Assembly (NCBI RefSeq): GCF_001456935.1
Contig: NZ_KQ758485.1
Coordinates: 234,944 to 298,943, forward strand
Origin: [Bacillus] enclensis
Lineage (GTDB): Bacteria > Bacillota > Bacilli > Bacillales > Bacillaceae_B
Direction of reading: 5' to 3'
Length of the DNA: 64,000 nucleotides
Both the position numbers and the translations under genes were made by a program. This document shows, in pieces, positions 38,075 to 47,776 of the stretch (position 1 is its first letter; each line of letters begins with the position of its first letter). Under the pieces are notes generated by a model, which worked only from the letters and a program-made list of their open reading frames with translations, did not search any database and was not told the origin of the DNA.

Positions 38075-40456
38075 ATGAGCAAGCTATTGAAAGCAGGTCT
38101 CACTTCCGTCGTCGTGGCAGGTACATTATTTGCCGGTATCCCGGTTTCGGCGGGTGTGCAGACGGTAAGTGATGTAAAAGTAAAAGAAGAAAATCATGCT
38201 TCACATTTCAAGGGTACATTGGATTTATCCTTGGTCAATGATGAGAAATTGCTTGATTCATTGATCAAACGTGGGAAGATTTCTTCCAAGGCTTCCGATG
38301 CCACCAAACAAAAAGCACTCGAGCAGTATATTGAACTGAAAGGAAAGAAAGTCGAGGACACCAGCGGTAAAAAAGACCCGATCATCGGGAAAGTAAAGGC
38401 CGCTGAGTCCGAAAAGCATGAGAAATTCAAAAAGGAAACCTTAAAGGGGAGCTCAGGGAAACTGGAGGGAAGCACCGCGCATCCTAAACCGGTGAAAGAA
38501 TCGCCTTCTCCCGGCGTGGCGAAAAAAGGGAAACTTCTCACCATTATGGTGGAATACTCGGATTTCGAACACAACAATATCCAGCCTCACGAAACCGATA
38601 ACTACTATTCTGATTACAATACTGAGCACTTCGAAGAGATGATCTTCGGTGAGGATGGTGTGAAAGGTCCGAACGGGGAAGACTTTGTTTCCCAGAAGCA
38701 GTTCTATGAAGAACAGTCCGGAGGGACTTATACCATAGAAGGAAAGGCTTACGGCTGGCTGAAGGTTCCGGGGACGGCGAAATACTACGGCGCCGACAAT
38801 GCTAACGGGGGCCACGATAACGTAACACCTGGCGGTTCAAAGCAATTGATCGTCGATACTTATGCAGCAGCATTAGAAGCAGGGATTCCTCTTGAAGACT
38901 ATGATCTGGAAGATCCGCATGATCTTGATGGAGACGGAAACTACTGGGAGCCGGATGGCTTGGTTGACCACTTGCAAATCATCCATGCAGGAATGGGTCA
39001 GGAAGCAGGCGGCGGTTCACTGTATGATGATGCCATCTGGTCTCACCGTTCCGCTAAATTCGTAGATCCCGATGGTCTCGGTAAAGGCAAGCCTGGATTC
39101 TATGATTACACAGTAATGCCTGAAGACGGGGCAACCGGTGTATTCGCCCATGAATACGGCCATGACCTCGGACTGCCGGATGAATACGATACGATTTATT
39201 CAGGCGCAGGAGATGCGGTAGAATACTGGTCGATCATGTCCGCGGGATCCTGGGCAGGAAAAATCCCGGGAACCGAGCCGACAGGATTTTCTCCATGGGC
39301 AAAAATGTACTTACAATCGACTCTAGGCGGGAATTGGACATCCCCTGAGGTGGTTGATCTGGAAGACCTGAATAAAAAGGGAACGGACTTCCTTTTAGAC
39401 CAGGCAAATTCTCCTAACGGCCGGAACCATCAGGCCCTTCAGGTAAATCTGCCGGAGAAGAAAACACCTGTAAACACCCCTGCTTCCGGCAGCTATGAGT
39501 ATTGGGGCGGGCAGCAGGATGAAATCGACACCAATATGGAGGTCGATCTTGATCTGACAGGTAAATCGTCCGTTGAGCTGACGTTCGATGCCTGGTATGA
39601 CATTGAAGAACAGTGGGATTTCGGCTTTGTACAAGTGTCCACTGACAATGGTGAATCATGGACTTCTTTAGGTAATGAGAATACGAGTAGTGATGCGGTA
39701 CCTGAAGCATATCCTACCATTTTGGACTCGATGCCTGGCTTCACGGGTAATTCGAATGGCTGGGAAGCCCAATCGTTTGACCTGAATGAGTATGCAGGTA
39801 AAAACATTAAGCTGAGACTGCGTTACGCTACCGACTGGGGTACATCCCATGTAGGATTCTTCGCGGATAATATCAAAGTGGTTGCAGACGGAGCCACTAT
39901 TGTCGAGGATGGAGCTGAATCAGACAGTTCTTCTTTCATGTTAAATGGGTTTGAACGTTTCGACGGATCTAAATATACAGATCACTATTATTTACTGGAG
40001 TGGCGTAATCACCAGGGGGTCGATGAAGGGCTGGCACACATCGCACGCGGCAGCTCGCTGATGAAATATGATGGCGGCCTTGTTGTATGGTACGTGGATG
40101 ATTCCTTCACCGAGAACTGGACCGGAATCCATCCTGGGGACGGCTTCCTCGGTGTGGTGGATGCTCATGATGATACGAAGATGGTATGGAGTGACGGCAC
40201 TCCGGCCTCGAGCCGCTACCATGTAGCTGATGCCGCCTTTAATTTCTTCCCTACGTCAGGGATGAACCTGGTCTATCCGGACACGACATTGACTCTGGAA
40301 AGCCAGCGCGGGGTTCCGTTATTTAATGACGGTAAAGATTATAATAACAAATTCCTTCCTGATGCAGGACGCAATCTCACTAAGTATGGATTGAAAGTGC
40401 TCGTTACCGACCAAGCCAAGGATAAGTCGGTCGGGAAGGTAAGATTGTCAAGATAA
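38075..40456 (+). CDS. inhA: M6-family metalloprotease (immune inhibitor A type)
   Basis: Secreted zinc protease. A signal peptide (SVVVAGTLFAGIPVSAG) and a propeptide (to about 140) precede the catalytic domain with VFAHEYGHDLGLPDEYD, the HExxHxxG zinc site at about residue 357, and a following Met-turn-type WSIMSAGSWAG. A MAM/beta-sandwich domain (about 480-610, DFGFVQVSTDNGESWTSLGN) and a C-terminal peptidase M6 domain complete a 793-aa protein, the length of InhA. The ATG at 38075 has TTAGGGGG 6 nt upstream. In B. thuringiensis and B. cereus InhA degrades host antibacterial proteins; the role here is unknown. Confidence 0.93.
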   Translation: MSKLLKAGLTSVVVAGTLFAGIPVSAGVQTVSDVKVKEENHASHFKGTLDLSLVNDEKLLDSLIKRGKISSKASDATKQKALEQYIELKGKKVEDTSGKKDPIIGKVKAAESEKHEKFKKETLKGSSGKLEGSTAHPKPVKESPSPGVAKKGKLLTIMVEYSDFEHNNIQPHETDNYYSDYNTEHFEEMIFGEDGVKGPNGEDFVSQKQFYEEQSGGTYTIEGKAYGWLKVPGTAKYYGADNANGGHDNVTPGGSKQLIVDTYAAALEAGIPLEDYDLEDPHDLDGDGNYWEPDGLVDHLQIIHAGMGQEAGGGSLYDDAIWSHRSAKFVDPDGLGKGKPGFYDYTVMPEDGATGVFAHEYGHDLGLPDEYDTIYSGAGDAVEYWSIMSAGSWAGKIPGTEPTGFSPWAKMYLQSTLGGNWTSPEVVDLEDLNKKGTDFLLDQANSPNGRNHQALQVNLPEKKTPVNTPASGSYEYWGGQQDEIDTNMEVDLDLTGKSSVELTFDAWYDIEEQWDFGFVQVSTDNGESWTSLGNENTSSDAVPEAYPTILDSMPGFTGNSNGWEAQSFDLNEYAGKNIKLRLRYATDWGTSHVGFFADNIKVVADGATIVEDGAESDSSSFMLNGFERFDGSKYTDHYYLLEWRNHQGVDEGLAHIARGSSLMKYDGGLVVWYVDDSFTENWTGIHPGDGFLGVVDAHDDTKMVWSDGTPASSRYHVADAAFNFFPTSGMNLVYPDTTLTLESQRGVPLFNDGKDYNNKFLPDAGRNLTKYGLKVLVTDQAKDKSVGKVRLSR

Positions 40457-40517
40457 AGGTTGGTAATCCGTATAGGTTGGGACACGCGATGGGCATATCG
40501 TGTGTCCTTTTTTTCGA

Positions 40518-40552
40518 AAAAAACAGTCCCCCCATATGGGGGGACTGTTTTT
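40518..40552. terminator. Bidirectional terminator between M6 protease and degU
   Basis: AACAGTCCCCCC / GGGGGGACTGTT with a 4-nt ATAT centre and A/T runs on both sides. Confidence 0.92.
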
Positions 40553-40584
40553 CTAACGACAACTTACAAACCCTGTTTTATTAT

Positions 40585-41262
40585 TTATCGCACCTCGACC
40601 CAGCCATTCTTAATCGCTGTCACAACAGCCTGGGTACGGTCGTTTACGTTCATCTTTTGAAGAATGTTACTTACATGGTTTTTAACCGTTTTCTCACTGA
40701 TATACAGAGCTTCACCGATCCCGCGGTTGCTCTTTCCGTCAGCAAGCATCTGCAGTACTTCACATTCGCGGCGCGTCAGTAAATGCAATGGGCGGCGAAC
40801 TTCGGACTGCTGGAATCCGCCCGCGCTTTGTGCGTTTGCCAGGCGCTTATATTCTGCCACTAGGTTGTGGGTTACTTTAGGATGGACATATGACCCACCT
40901 TCTGCAACCACTTTCACCGCTTGAATCAGTGCTTCGGAGTCCATTTCCTTTAGAAGATATCCAAGTGCACCCGTTTTCAATGCGTGATTGACATAGTTCT
41001 CATCATCGTGGATAGAGAGGATGATGACCTTCGTTTCCGGATATTTATCCATCAGTTCACGGGTAGCTTCCACCCCGTTTGTTTCAGGCATGTTGATGTC
41101 CATCAGAACGACATCCGGTTCGTGGGTTTCCACAAGGTTGATTGCTTCAGATCCATCATCGCCCTCCGCAACCACATTAAAGGAAGCCTCAAATTCCAGA
41201 ATGCGTTTTACTCCTTCTCTGAATAACTGGTGATCGTCGATGATTACAATATTTGTTGACAT
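40585..41262 (-). CDS. degU: Two-component response regulator DegU
   Basis: NarL/LuxR-type response regulator of secreted enzymes, biofilm and motility. The receiver domain has [17 protein letters not shown], the phosphorylated Asp in [14 protein letters not shown] and [15 protein letters not shown] Lys region ([13 protein letters not shown]). The output domain is [20 protein letters not shown] and [18 protein letters not shown]. 225 aa. The ATG at 41262 has GGAGGCGAATGAC upstream, 32 bp after degS. In B. subtilis phosphorylated DegU drives protease and polymer genes; targets here may include the adjacent M6 protease (inferred). Confidence 0.95.
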   Translation of the reverse strand: MSTNIVIIDDHQLFREGVKRILEFEASFNVVAEGDDGSEAINLVETHEPDVVLMDINMPETNGVEATRELMDKYPETKVIILSIHDDENYVNHALKTGALGYLLKEMDSEALIQAVKVVAEGGSYVHPKVTHNLVAEYKRLANAQSAGGFQQSEVRRPLHLLTRRECEVLQMLADGKSNRGIGEALYISEKTVKNHVSNILQKMNVNDRTQAVVTAIKNGWVEVR

Positions 41263-41294
41263 GTCATTCGCCTCCCTAATCCTTCGAAAAAAAT

Positions 41295-42437
41295 TTATTT
41301 ATTGAGCGGAACCTGGATCAATACAACGGTTCCTGCCCCTAATTTAGAGTCAATCGTGATGTCTCCTTCGAGAAGGTCGACACGTTCTTTCATCCCCATG
41401 ATGCCAAAGGATCCCGTTTTTTGTGTTTCTATATCGAATCCTTTGCCGTTGTCTTTGACCACAACGGTTATCTTGTCTTTCTTCACTTCCACTTTCACTT
41501 GGATATGTGTCGATTCAGCATGTTTCAACGCATTCTGTACACATTCCTGGACCAGCCTGAACAAGGCGACTTCATATTTGGAAGGCAGCCTGATATCAAG
41601 GCCGATATTCACGAATTGGATGCTTGTTTTATGGTTATATTCTTCGATTGTGCTTAAGTACTTTCTGAGGGTCGGGATCAATCCGAGGTCGTCGAGCGCC
41701 ATCGGCCTGAGATCGTAGATGATACGGCGCACCTCGTAAAGGGCGGACCGGACCATCTTCTTCAGGTCGCGGATCTCCTTGATCGCTTCCTCCGAGCCTT
41801 TTTCCCTGTAAACCCTGTCGATCAAATCAGAACGCATCAGGACGTTGGCCATCATCTGCGCGGGGCCGTCATGGATTTCCCGTGACAGGCGCTTCCGCTC
41901 TTCCTCCTGCGCTTCGATGATCTGCAGCCCGAAATCCTGGCGCTGCTTTGCATCTTCCAGTGCCTCATTCACTTGTCTAAGATCACTATTGAGATAATTT
42001 AGGACGACCGATATCTGCGTACATAAATGCTCGGCACGGTCAATTGTATCGCCCAAAGACTGCAGGCGTCTCTGCAGCTCATCCCGGCGGTCCCGCAGCT
42101 GCTTTTCTAGCTGACGGTTCATCGACAGCTTCATTTGAAGGTCGTGGGCTGCTTCATATGCTTCCCTGACCTGATCTTCCGAATAGGTCTGGAAATGCTT
42201 GCTCACTTCAGAAAGCCTGAGTCTCGCTAGTCTTGATTTACGCGTCAGGTCATCGCCTTCATCAATGACCTTGACCACCATTTCCTTTACTTCTAATAAT
42301 TCATTGTTTAAGTCTTCAAAGTCGTTTCTGCATTGTTCACCGATCTGGAAGATTTCATCCTTGCTGTGATCGACCGTCTCCACCATTTTCTCAAGGATGA
42401 GGTCCAGCATCTTGGTGTTTATTTTTTTAAGTGACAC
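41295..42437 (-). CDS. degS: Sensor histidine kinase DegS
   Basis: Cytoplasmic histidine kinase partner of DegU. The N-terminal sensor part is coiled ([20 protein letters not shown] and long heptad stretches to about 180). The H box is [20 protein letters not shown], and the HPK7-type ATPase domain has [29 protein letters not shown] and [15 protein letters not shown]. No membrane segment, as in DegS. The likely start is the GTG at 42437, with AGAGGGG 7 nt upstream; frame extension to 42461 has none. 380 aa. Confidence 0.95.
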   Translation of the reverse strand: MSLKKINTKMLDLILEKMVETVDHSKDEIFQIGEQCRNDFEDLNNELLEVKEMVVKVIDEGDDLTRKSRLARLRLSEVSKHFQTYSEDQVREAYEAAHDLQMKLSMNRQLEKQLRDRRDELQRRLQSLGDTIDRAEHLCTQISVVLNYLNSDLRQVNEALEDAKQRQDFGLQIIEAQEEERKRLSREIHDGPAQMMANVLMRSDLIDRVYREKGSEEAIKEIRDLKKMVRSALYEVRRIIYDLRPMALDDLGLIPTLRKYLSTIEEYNHKTSIQFVNIGLDIRLPSKYEVALFRLVQECVQNALKHAESTHIQVKVEVKKDKITVVVKDNGKGFDIETQKTGSFGIMGMKERVDLLEGDITIDSKLGAGTVVLIQVPLNK

Positions 42438-42975
42438 GGTACACCCCTCTTTTGGTTCCACGTTTCATTTATACCCAGAAAGATCGTTGCTGATATCCAT
42501 AAGGTAGTATTCTTATATAATAACTAATGGATTTTTTATCGCAGTGCCACGCGATGGCATGTCTAACTACCTATAGTTTCATTTATAAAATATACCTATA
42601 ATAAATTCAATGCAAAATCGATAATATCCTTTATTCATCTAGGCATATTTCTCCGCAATACCTTTATATCAGGGTTTTTACGGTCCTTTCCTGTGAGTCC
42701 CCTTAAAAGAGACCATTCACCTACGAACATAAGTTAGGAACACAGGAAGTAGTATGTTCAGCGTCAATTATACCATGTCATATATTGTCGGAGATTAAAG
42801 TTTCGTTACATTGTATTACCATTATTTCATGTAGAACCATTTATTTCCTTGTCGAAACTTCGGAATCAGTGCAATTTTTCACTATGTACTTTATAGTAGT
42901 AATAGTAATTAAGCCTGAATTATATACCCTTTCTATATATACGGTAAACATCTTTAATTGGAAGGAGAATACAAA
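42438..42975. other. degS-yvyE divergent intergenic region
   Basis: About 540 bp, AT-rich. It contains TGTCGAA (42850-42856), an exact Spo0A-box word, and GGAAGGAG (42960-42967) before the yvyE start. A 71-codon frame at 42785 has no start context or similarity and is discounted. Confidence 0.5.
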
Positions 42976-43611
42976 TTGTTACATCGATATAATACTGTAA
43001 AAGGATACGGAGAAAATGAAATCAATATCGAGCGCTCACGCTTCATTGCATACGTAAACCGGGCAGAAACTGAAGAAGAGGCCAAGGCTTTCATTGATGA
43101 TATTAAGAAAAAACACTGGGACGCCAATCATAACTGCTCCGCTTATATGATTGGGGAGAATGATCTCATCCAGAAGGCGAACGATGACGGGGAGCCGAGC
43201 GGCACAGCGGGGGTTCCGATGCTAGAAGTGCTGAAAAAGCGCGGCCTCAAAGATACAGTGGTTGTCGTGACACGTTATTTTGGCGGTATCAAATTGGGCG
43301 CCGGAGGGTTGATCCGTGCATACGGGAAATCTGTATCAGAAGGATTAGATGCCACCGGTGTCGTCGAAAGAAAGCTGATGCGCATCATGAAAACGAAGAT
43401 TGACTATACCTGGCTTGGGAAAGTAGAGAACGAAGTACGTTCCTCTCATTATCAATTGAAAGACATTCATTATCTTGATGCTGTGGAAGTGGAGGTCTAT
43501 GTTGAGGAAGCATCCAAAGATTCTTTTATCGACTGGATGACCGAACTCACAAACGGACAAGGGGAAATCACAGAAGGAGAAGTTGAATACCTTGAGACTT
43601 TAGCGGAGTAA
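42976..43611 (+). CDS. yvyE: YvyE/YigZ family (IMPACT-like) protein
   Basis: A 211-aa protein of the YigZ/IMPACT family. LLHRYNTVKGYGENEINIER opens the N-terminal domain, and the conserved signature NCSAYMIGENDLIQKANDDG, GEPSGTAGVPMLEVLKKRGL and VVVVTRYFGGIKLGAGGLIR follows; the C-terminal DUF1949-type domain has an EF-G-like fold. The start is a TTG at 42976 with GGAAGGAG upstream. The gene is divergent from degS-degU, the same arrangement as in B. subtilis. Biochemical role uncertain (proposed link to translation stress). Confidence 0.93.
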   Translation: MLHRYNTVKGYGENEINIERSRFIAYVNRAETEEEAKAFIDDIKKKHWDANHNCSAYMIGENDLIQKANDDGEPSGTAGVPMLEVLKKRGLKDTVVVVTRYFGGIKLGAGGLIRAYGKSVSEGLDATGVVERKLMRIMKTKIDYTWLGKVENEVRSSHYQLKDIHYLDAVEVEVYVEEASKDSFIDWMTELTNGQGEITEGEVEYLETLAE

Positions 43612-43619
43612 TGCAGCGA

Positions 43620-43652
43620 GGGCGGGTCTTTAGCACGCTAAAGGTCCGTCCT
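43620..43652 (+). terminator. yvyE terminator
   Basis: GGGCGGGTCTTTAGC pairs with GCTAAAGGTCCGTCC, then TTTATTTTG. Confidence 0.8.
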
Positions 43653-43769
43653 TTATTTTGTAATAAAACTTTTATTTTACGGTAATGGGATTGCATAGTA
43701 GAATGAAAGTTAGGTTAATTCGGCGAATTTTGAAAAACTTACATATCCCGTTATAAAGGAGTTCAATAA

Positions 43770-44837
43770 ATGGATCGTTACAATTCAAAGCAGCAAAGAA
43801 AGAAAAAGCGCAGGAGGAGGATTTTTTATTTTATCATCGTCCCCCTGCTGATCATCACATTCTCGGTTGCGGGCTACGGTGCCCTGCTCTATAAGAAAGC
43901 CGAGACAGTTTTCAATGATTCCTTCAATAATATAGAAGGAAGGGAAAAATCCGACCTGCGGGACAAGCAGGTTGACCCCAATATTGACAATGTTTCCATC
44001 TTATTTATAGGTGTGGATGAAAGTGATACCCGCAACTATGGCAGTTCCACCCGTTCTGACGCCCTGATGCTTGCCACACTGAATGAAAAAAATAAATCAG
44101 TCAAGCTTGTCAGTATCCCGCGTGATTCTTATGTATATCTTCCAGAAGTAGGCTACAACACAAAGATCAACCACGCTCATGCATTCGGCGGACCGAAAGC
44201 TTCCATTGAAGCAGTCGAGTCCCTGTTTAATATCCCCGTCGATTATTACGTCAAAATGAACTTTCACGCTTTTATCGATGTGGTTGATGCCCTTGACGGC
44301 ATCAATGTCGAAGTTCCATATGAAATGTACGAACAGGATTCCACCGATACGAAAGATGCCATCCACCTGATGCCTGGAATGCAGACGCTTGATGGCGAAG
44401 AGGCGCTTGCCCTTGCCCGTACACGGAAAATGGACAACGATATCGAGCGCGGTAAACGTCAGCAGGAGATCCTGAAGGGTGTCATGAAGAAAGCCATCTC
44501 TGCCAATGCCTTGACGAAGTACGATGATATCATACAAGCCATCGGCGACAATATGGAGACGAATATGACGTTTGATGAGATGAAAGCTTTATCCAGTTAC
44601 GGTCTTAAGAAAAAGCTTGATATGAACACCCTCTCGCTTGAAGGGGAAGATTCCTACATTGATGGTGTGTATTACTGGCAGCTGGGTGATACCAGTGTAG
44701 CCAATACTGCCATTGAATTACAAGAGCACTTGGAAGTGGAGACAAACACTGCAGACAGTTCGGAAGATTCCACGGCCGAGACGAACAACGGAGAAGATGC
44801 ATACGAAACAGAAGAAAGCGATGCTGCTTCTTATTGA
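43770..44837 (+). CDS. tagV: LytR-CpsA-Psr family ligase (TagV-like)
   Basis: Membrane-anchored LCP enzyme that attaches wall teichoic acid or similar polymers to peptidoglycan. Basic N-terminus (KQQRKKKRRRRI), one membrane helix (IIVPLLIITFSVAGYGALLY), then ILFIGVDESDTRNYGSSTRS, LVSIPRDSYVYLPEVG, TKINHAHAFGG and ALALARTRKMDNDIERGKRQ. The Glu/Ser/Thr-rich tail (about 320-355) is unordered. 355 aa. The ATG at 43770 has AAAGGAG upstream. Its place after yvyE and before tagO matches B. subtilis tagV (yvhJ), so I give that name by position. Confidence 0.88.
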   Translation: MDRYNSKQQRKKKRRRRIFYFIIVPLLIITFSVAGYGALLYKKAETVFNDSFNNIEGREKSDLRDKQVDPNIDNVSILFIGVDESDTRNYGSSTRSDALMLATLNEKNKSVKLVSIPRDSYVYLPEVGYNTKINHAHAFGGPKASIEAVESLFNIPVDYYVKMNFHAFIDVVDALDGINVEVPYEMYEQDSTDTKDAIHLMPGMQTLDGEEALALARTRKMDNDIERGKRQQEILKGVMKKAISANALTKYDDIIQAIGDNMETNMTFDEMKALSSYGLKKKLDMNTLSLEGEDSYIDGVYYWQLGDTSVANTAIELQEHLEVETNTADSSEDSTAETNNGEDAYETEESDAASY

Positions 44838-44870
44838 TCGATGGAAGTGTTTCCGGTAAATAAAAATATC

Positions 44871-44927
44871 AAACGCACGGCGGGTGTCATGACGGATGAC
44901 GGCCCGCTGTGCGTTTGTTTATTTTTG
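44871..44927 (+). terminator. tagV terminator
   Basis: AAACGCACGGCGGG pairs with CCGCTGTGCGTTT, followed by GTTTATTTTT. Confidence 0.8.
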
Positions 44928-44958
44928 TATTCTTCAGCGCCTGCCTCAGGTAATATAA

Positions 44959-44986
44959 AAGGCAGCCCATTCTAAAGAGCTGCCTT
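44959..44986 (-). terminator. Terminator of the MBOAT-DHHW operon
   Basis: AAGGCAGC pairs with GCTGCCTT; on the minus strand TTTTATATT follows. Confidence 0.7.
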
Positions 44987-44995
44987 CCTGCTGCT

Positions 44996-46150
44996 TTAAT
45001 TAAATTTATAAACAGGACCAATGAGCTTATCATCATTGATCATGATGAGTACATAATCATATCCGTTTTCTTCTATCAACTGTTCAAAGGTCTTCTTTTT
45101 ATAGTGTCTCAAATCAACTACATCAATTTGGGAAAATTTCTGAGCGATCAGGGAAACCATCGGGTTTGTATAAGAATCCTTTGAAATAAGGACTTTCTTA
45201 TCGTTATCTGCAAGTGGATTCTGGATACTGAGCATGGCATAATCACCTGTAAACAGATGTTTATATTCTACCAGCTTTTCTTCCCTGTTTCTTGCCAACG
45301 CAAAAACATCATCGACAGAAACGTCCCTGCCGTTTGCAGAAACCTTATAGGATTCAAATTCTTCTTTAGGGTATTTAATACACATATTCTCATTGGAAGC
45401 ATCCACCATCATATATAGCTGGCGGTTATAGCTTCCTTCGAATGCCTTGTTTGGAAAGCATTCTTCTTTATATTCTTTTTCATCAACCGGGATGTCAAGG
45501 TGGTCAGCAAGCTTTTCAAATGCGTAGAATGCTCCGTTCACATTCCAGTGATGATCTGTTTTATAGTAGAGGGAATTTATTTCTTCCGAAGATAATTCTT
45601 TCTCCATCTTCTTCCCTATATCAAGTACTTCTACTTCTGTCTGGTCCAGTTGCTCCATCATAAATTTTTTACTCTTGATCCCTTTATCTTCCATTATATA
45701 GGAAGGCTTATCGATATTAACATGATTCACCTTATGCGGCAAAGACACATAAATCAATCTTGAACCTGCCTCTTCAGCCGTTTTATTAACGCCTTCCAGA
45801 TTTTCAACAGCCTTTTTCATATCTTTCGTCCGGTATGAGGTATCCGGCTTCGGCATGATCCAATTTCGATCCGTAATGTAATAATCATAGATAAACGTTT
45901 TATCGGTAGACCTCTGGAAATTCAGATATGATTTTACCCATACATTCCTCCCCGGGAATTGGTCGGTAAAGTATTTTTCGAAATCCTCCATGTAAGTCCC
46001 ATCCGTAAGTTTGTCAATCGTCATGTCGGGCTTCTGCTGCAGATTCCTGTTTTCAAACCGTGAAACTTCATTGGCTCCCATAAATTGAATATAGGGGGCC
46101 ATGATAAAGATAAACGTCAAAAAAGCCACGATAAATATCTTATTTAACAA
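44996..46150 (-). CDS. DHHW-family protein (AlgX/DltD-like O-acetylation partner)
   Basis: A 384-aa membrane-anchored exported protein (N-terminal IFIVAFLTFIFIMAPYIQFM). The central YYKTDHHWNVNGAFYAFEKL is the DHHW motif; LIYVSLPHKVNHVN and KVLISKDSYTNPMVSLIA (Ser-Tyr block) fit the SGNH-like AlgX/AlgJ fold. These proteins pass acetyl groups from an MBOAT partner to an extracellular polysaccharide. The MBOAT gene lies 15 bp upstream. The start is a TTG at 46150 with AGAGGGGG upstream. Substrate is unknown; the adjacent polymer cluster is the best guess. Confidence 0.85.
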   Translation of the reverse strand: MLNKIFIVAFLTFIFIMAPYIQFMGANEVSRFENRNLQQKPDMTIDKLTDGTYMEDFEKYFTDQFPGRNVWVKSYLNFQRSTDKTFIYDYYITDRNWIMPKPDTSYRTKDMKKAVENLEGVNKTAEEAGSRLIYVSLPHKVNHVNIDKPSYIMEDKGIKSKKFMMEQLDQTEVEVLDIGKKMEKELSSEEINSLYYKTDHHWNVNGAFYAFEKLADHLDIPVDEKEYKEECFPNKAFEGSYNRQLYMMVDASNENMCIKYPKEEFESYKVSANGRDVSVDDVFALARNREEKLVEYKHLFTGDYAMLSIQNPLADNDKKVLISKDSYTNPMVSLIAQKFSQIDVVDLRHYKKKTFEQLIEENGYDYVLIMINDDKLIGPVYKFN

Positions 46151-46165
46151 TGATATCCCCCTCTT

Positions 46166-47587
46166 TTAAAATCGGAAATAAATGAACGGATTATAGGTTG
46201 AATTCACCAGAAGAATCGTAACCAGCACCATGAAAACCATATAGCCGGCGTATTTCATTCCCTGATAAGCAGTGTTCATGAATTTGTTTTCCCCAATTTT
46301 CTCCATCGTCCAGCGATTCAGTGCCACAAATACCGGTGTACTGAAAATGATTCCCAGAAGGAACACGTACCAATTATCATTCCAGGTGATATGGGCCTGA
46401 GTGTCAGTCAAGATATGCTGGTTGAAACCGAACATCGTTTGGAGAAATTCAAATGAGTAACTGAAGTTGTCAGCCCTGAAAAACACCCAGCCGATCATGA
46501 CCAGTATGAGAACATACGCATGCTGTAAGGGCGACCATAACCTGGATAGAAGCTTGCCAAGTCCCAGACGTTCAAGCACGATCAGGAACCCATAATAGAA
46601 GCCCCATGCCAAGAAGGTCCAGCTGGCACCATGCCAGAATCCGGTGATGGTCCATACAATAAGTAGATTCCGCACAGTCATGAATGTGCTTCCCCTGTTA
46701 CCGCCTAGCGGGATGTATACATAATCCTTGAACCAGGTCCCTAAAGAAATATGCCATCTTCTCCAGAACTCTGCGATGCTCTTCGAAATGTAAGGGAAAT
46801 TGAAGTTCTCTTCAAAATCAAATCCGAACATCTTCCCTAAACCGATCGCCATATCACTGTAGCCGGAGAAATCAAAATAAATCTGCAGTGTATATGCGGC
46901 GATTCCAAGCCAGGCAGTAGCGATGCTCATTTCACTTGGATTCATGGCAAAGATGGTATCGGCAATTTCACCGAAACCATTCGCAAGCAGCACTTTTTTC
47001 GAAAGGCCTACAATAAAACGGCGGATTCCTTCTGCCACTTTTGCATGAGTGGATATCCGGCTTTTAATCTGTTCAGCAACGGTATTGTAGCGGACAATCG
47101 GCCCCGCGACCAATTGCGGAAAAAGCGAGATGTATAACGTGAGATCCAAGAAGCTCTTCTGTACCTTTGTGTCCTTCCTGTAGACATCAATGATATAACT
47201 GATCGCCTGGAAGGTAAAAAATGATATACCGATTGGTAATGGAACGCTTTCTGCATTGATATCCAGATTCAAGACCTGATTAACATTATCAATTAGGAAA
47301 TTGATATATTTATAGTATCCAAGAATCGCAAGGTTTCCAATCACCGCTAATGCGACCATCACCTTTTTGAGCTTCTGATCCTTGAAATAATCGATGGCCA
47401 ATCCAAATATGTAGTTTAATAGAATGGAGAAAAGCATCAGAAACACATACTTTGGCTCTCCCCACGCATAAAAGACAAGGCTGGCACAAATAAGGACAAA
47501 GTTTTTCAGTTCTTTTCTTGCAATAAAATAAAAGAAAAGAACGACCGGCAGGAACATGAAAATAAAAACCAAATTACTGAAAACCAT
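46166..47587 (-). CDS. MBOAT-family membrane O-acyltransferase (AlgI/PatA-like)
   Basis: A 473-aa multi-pass membrane enzyme that moves acetyl groups across the membrane for polysaccharide O-acetylation. The N-terminus NLVFIFMFLPVVLFFYFIAR, LPIGISFFTFQAISYIIDVY, FPQLVAGPIVRYNTV and the catalytic-type TITGFWHGASWTFLAWGFYY (invariant His) are all in family order. The ATG at 47587 has GGGAG upstream. It forms a two-gene unit with the DHHW gene. Together with pyruvylation in the other cluster it indicates non-sugar decoration of surface polymers. Confidence 0.9.
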   Translation of the reverse strand: MVFSNLVFIFMFLPVVLFFYFIARKELKNFVLICASLVFYAWGEPKYVFLMLFSILLNYIFGLAIDYFKDQKLKKVMVALAVIGNLAILGYYKYINFLIDNVNQVLNLDINAESVPLPIGISFFTFQAISYIIDVYRKDTKVQKSFLDLTLYISLFPQLVAGPIVRYNTVAEQIKSRISTHAKVAEGIRRFIVGLSKKVLLANGFGEIADTIFAMNPSEMSIATAWLGIAAYTLQIYFDFSGYSDMAIGLGKMFGFDFEENFNFPYISKSIAEFWRRWHISLGTWFKDYVYIPLGGNRGSTFMTVRNLLIVWTITGFWHGASWTFLAWGFYYGFLIVLERLGLGKLLSRLWSPLQHAYVLILVMIGWVFFRADNFSYSFEFLQTMFGFNQHILTDTQAHITWNDNWYVFLLGIIFSTPVFVALNRWTMEKIGENKFMNTAYQGMKYAGYMVFMVLVTILLVNSTYNPFIYFRF

Positions 47588-47745
47588 TAAATTCTTTCTC
47601 CCTTTTTTAGTCTATTCACGTTGCAATTTTCAAATTTTTAACCAAAGTAAATTCTATCATACTGAACAAGAATTGCTATATTTTATTTTAGATTTGTAAC
47701 AAAATGTAATATTATATCCTATATTGTCGCATAAAAGCATAAAAA

Positions 47746-47771
47746 AACAGGGAACAAATTATTCCCTGTCT
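47746..47771 (-). terminator. tagO terminator
   Basis: ACAGGGAA (47748-47755) pairs with TTCCCTGT (47762-47769); on the minus strand seven T follow. Confidence 0.85.
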
Positions 47772-47776
47772 TTCTT

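Noticed and set aside
40460..40782. Small genes after the M6 protease
   Set aside because: They read through a strong bidirectional terminator and the antisense of degU.
42785..43000. 71-codon gene before yvyE
   Set aside because: AT-rich hydrophobic translation without ribosome binding site; it overlaps the yvyE start.
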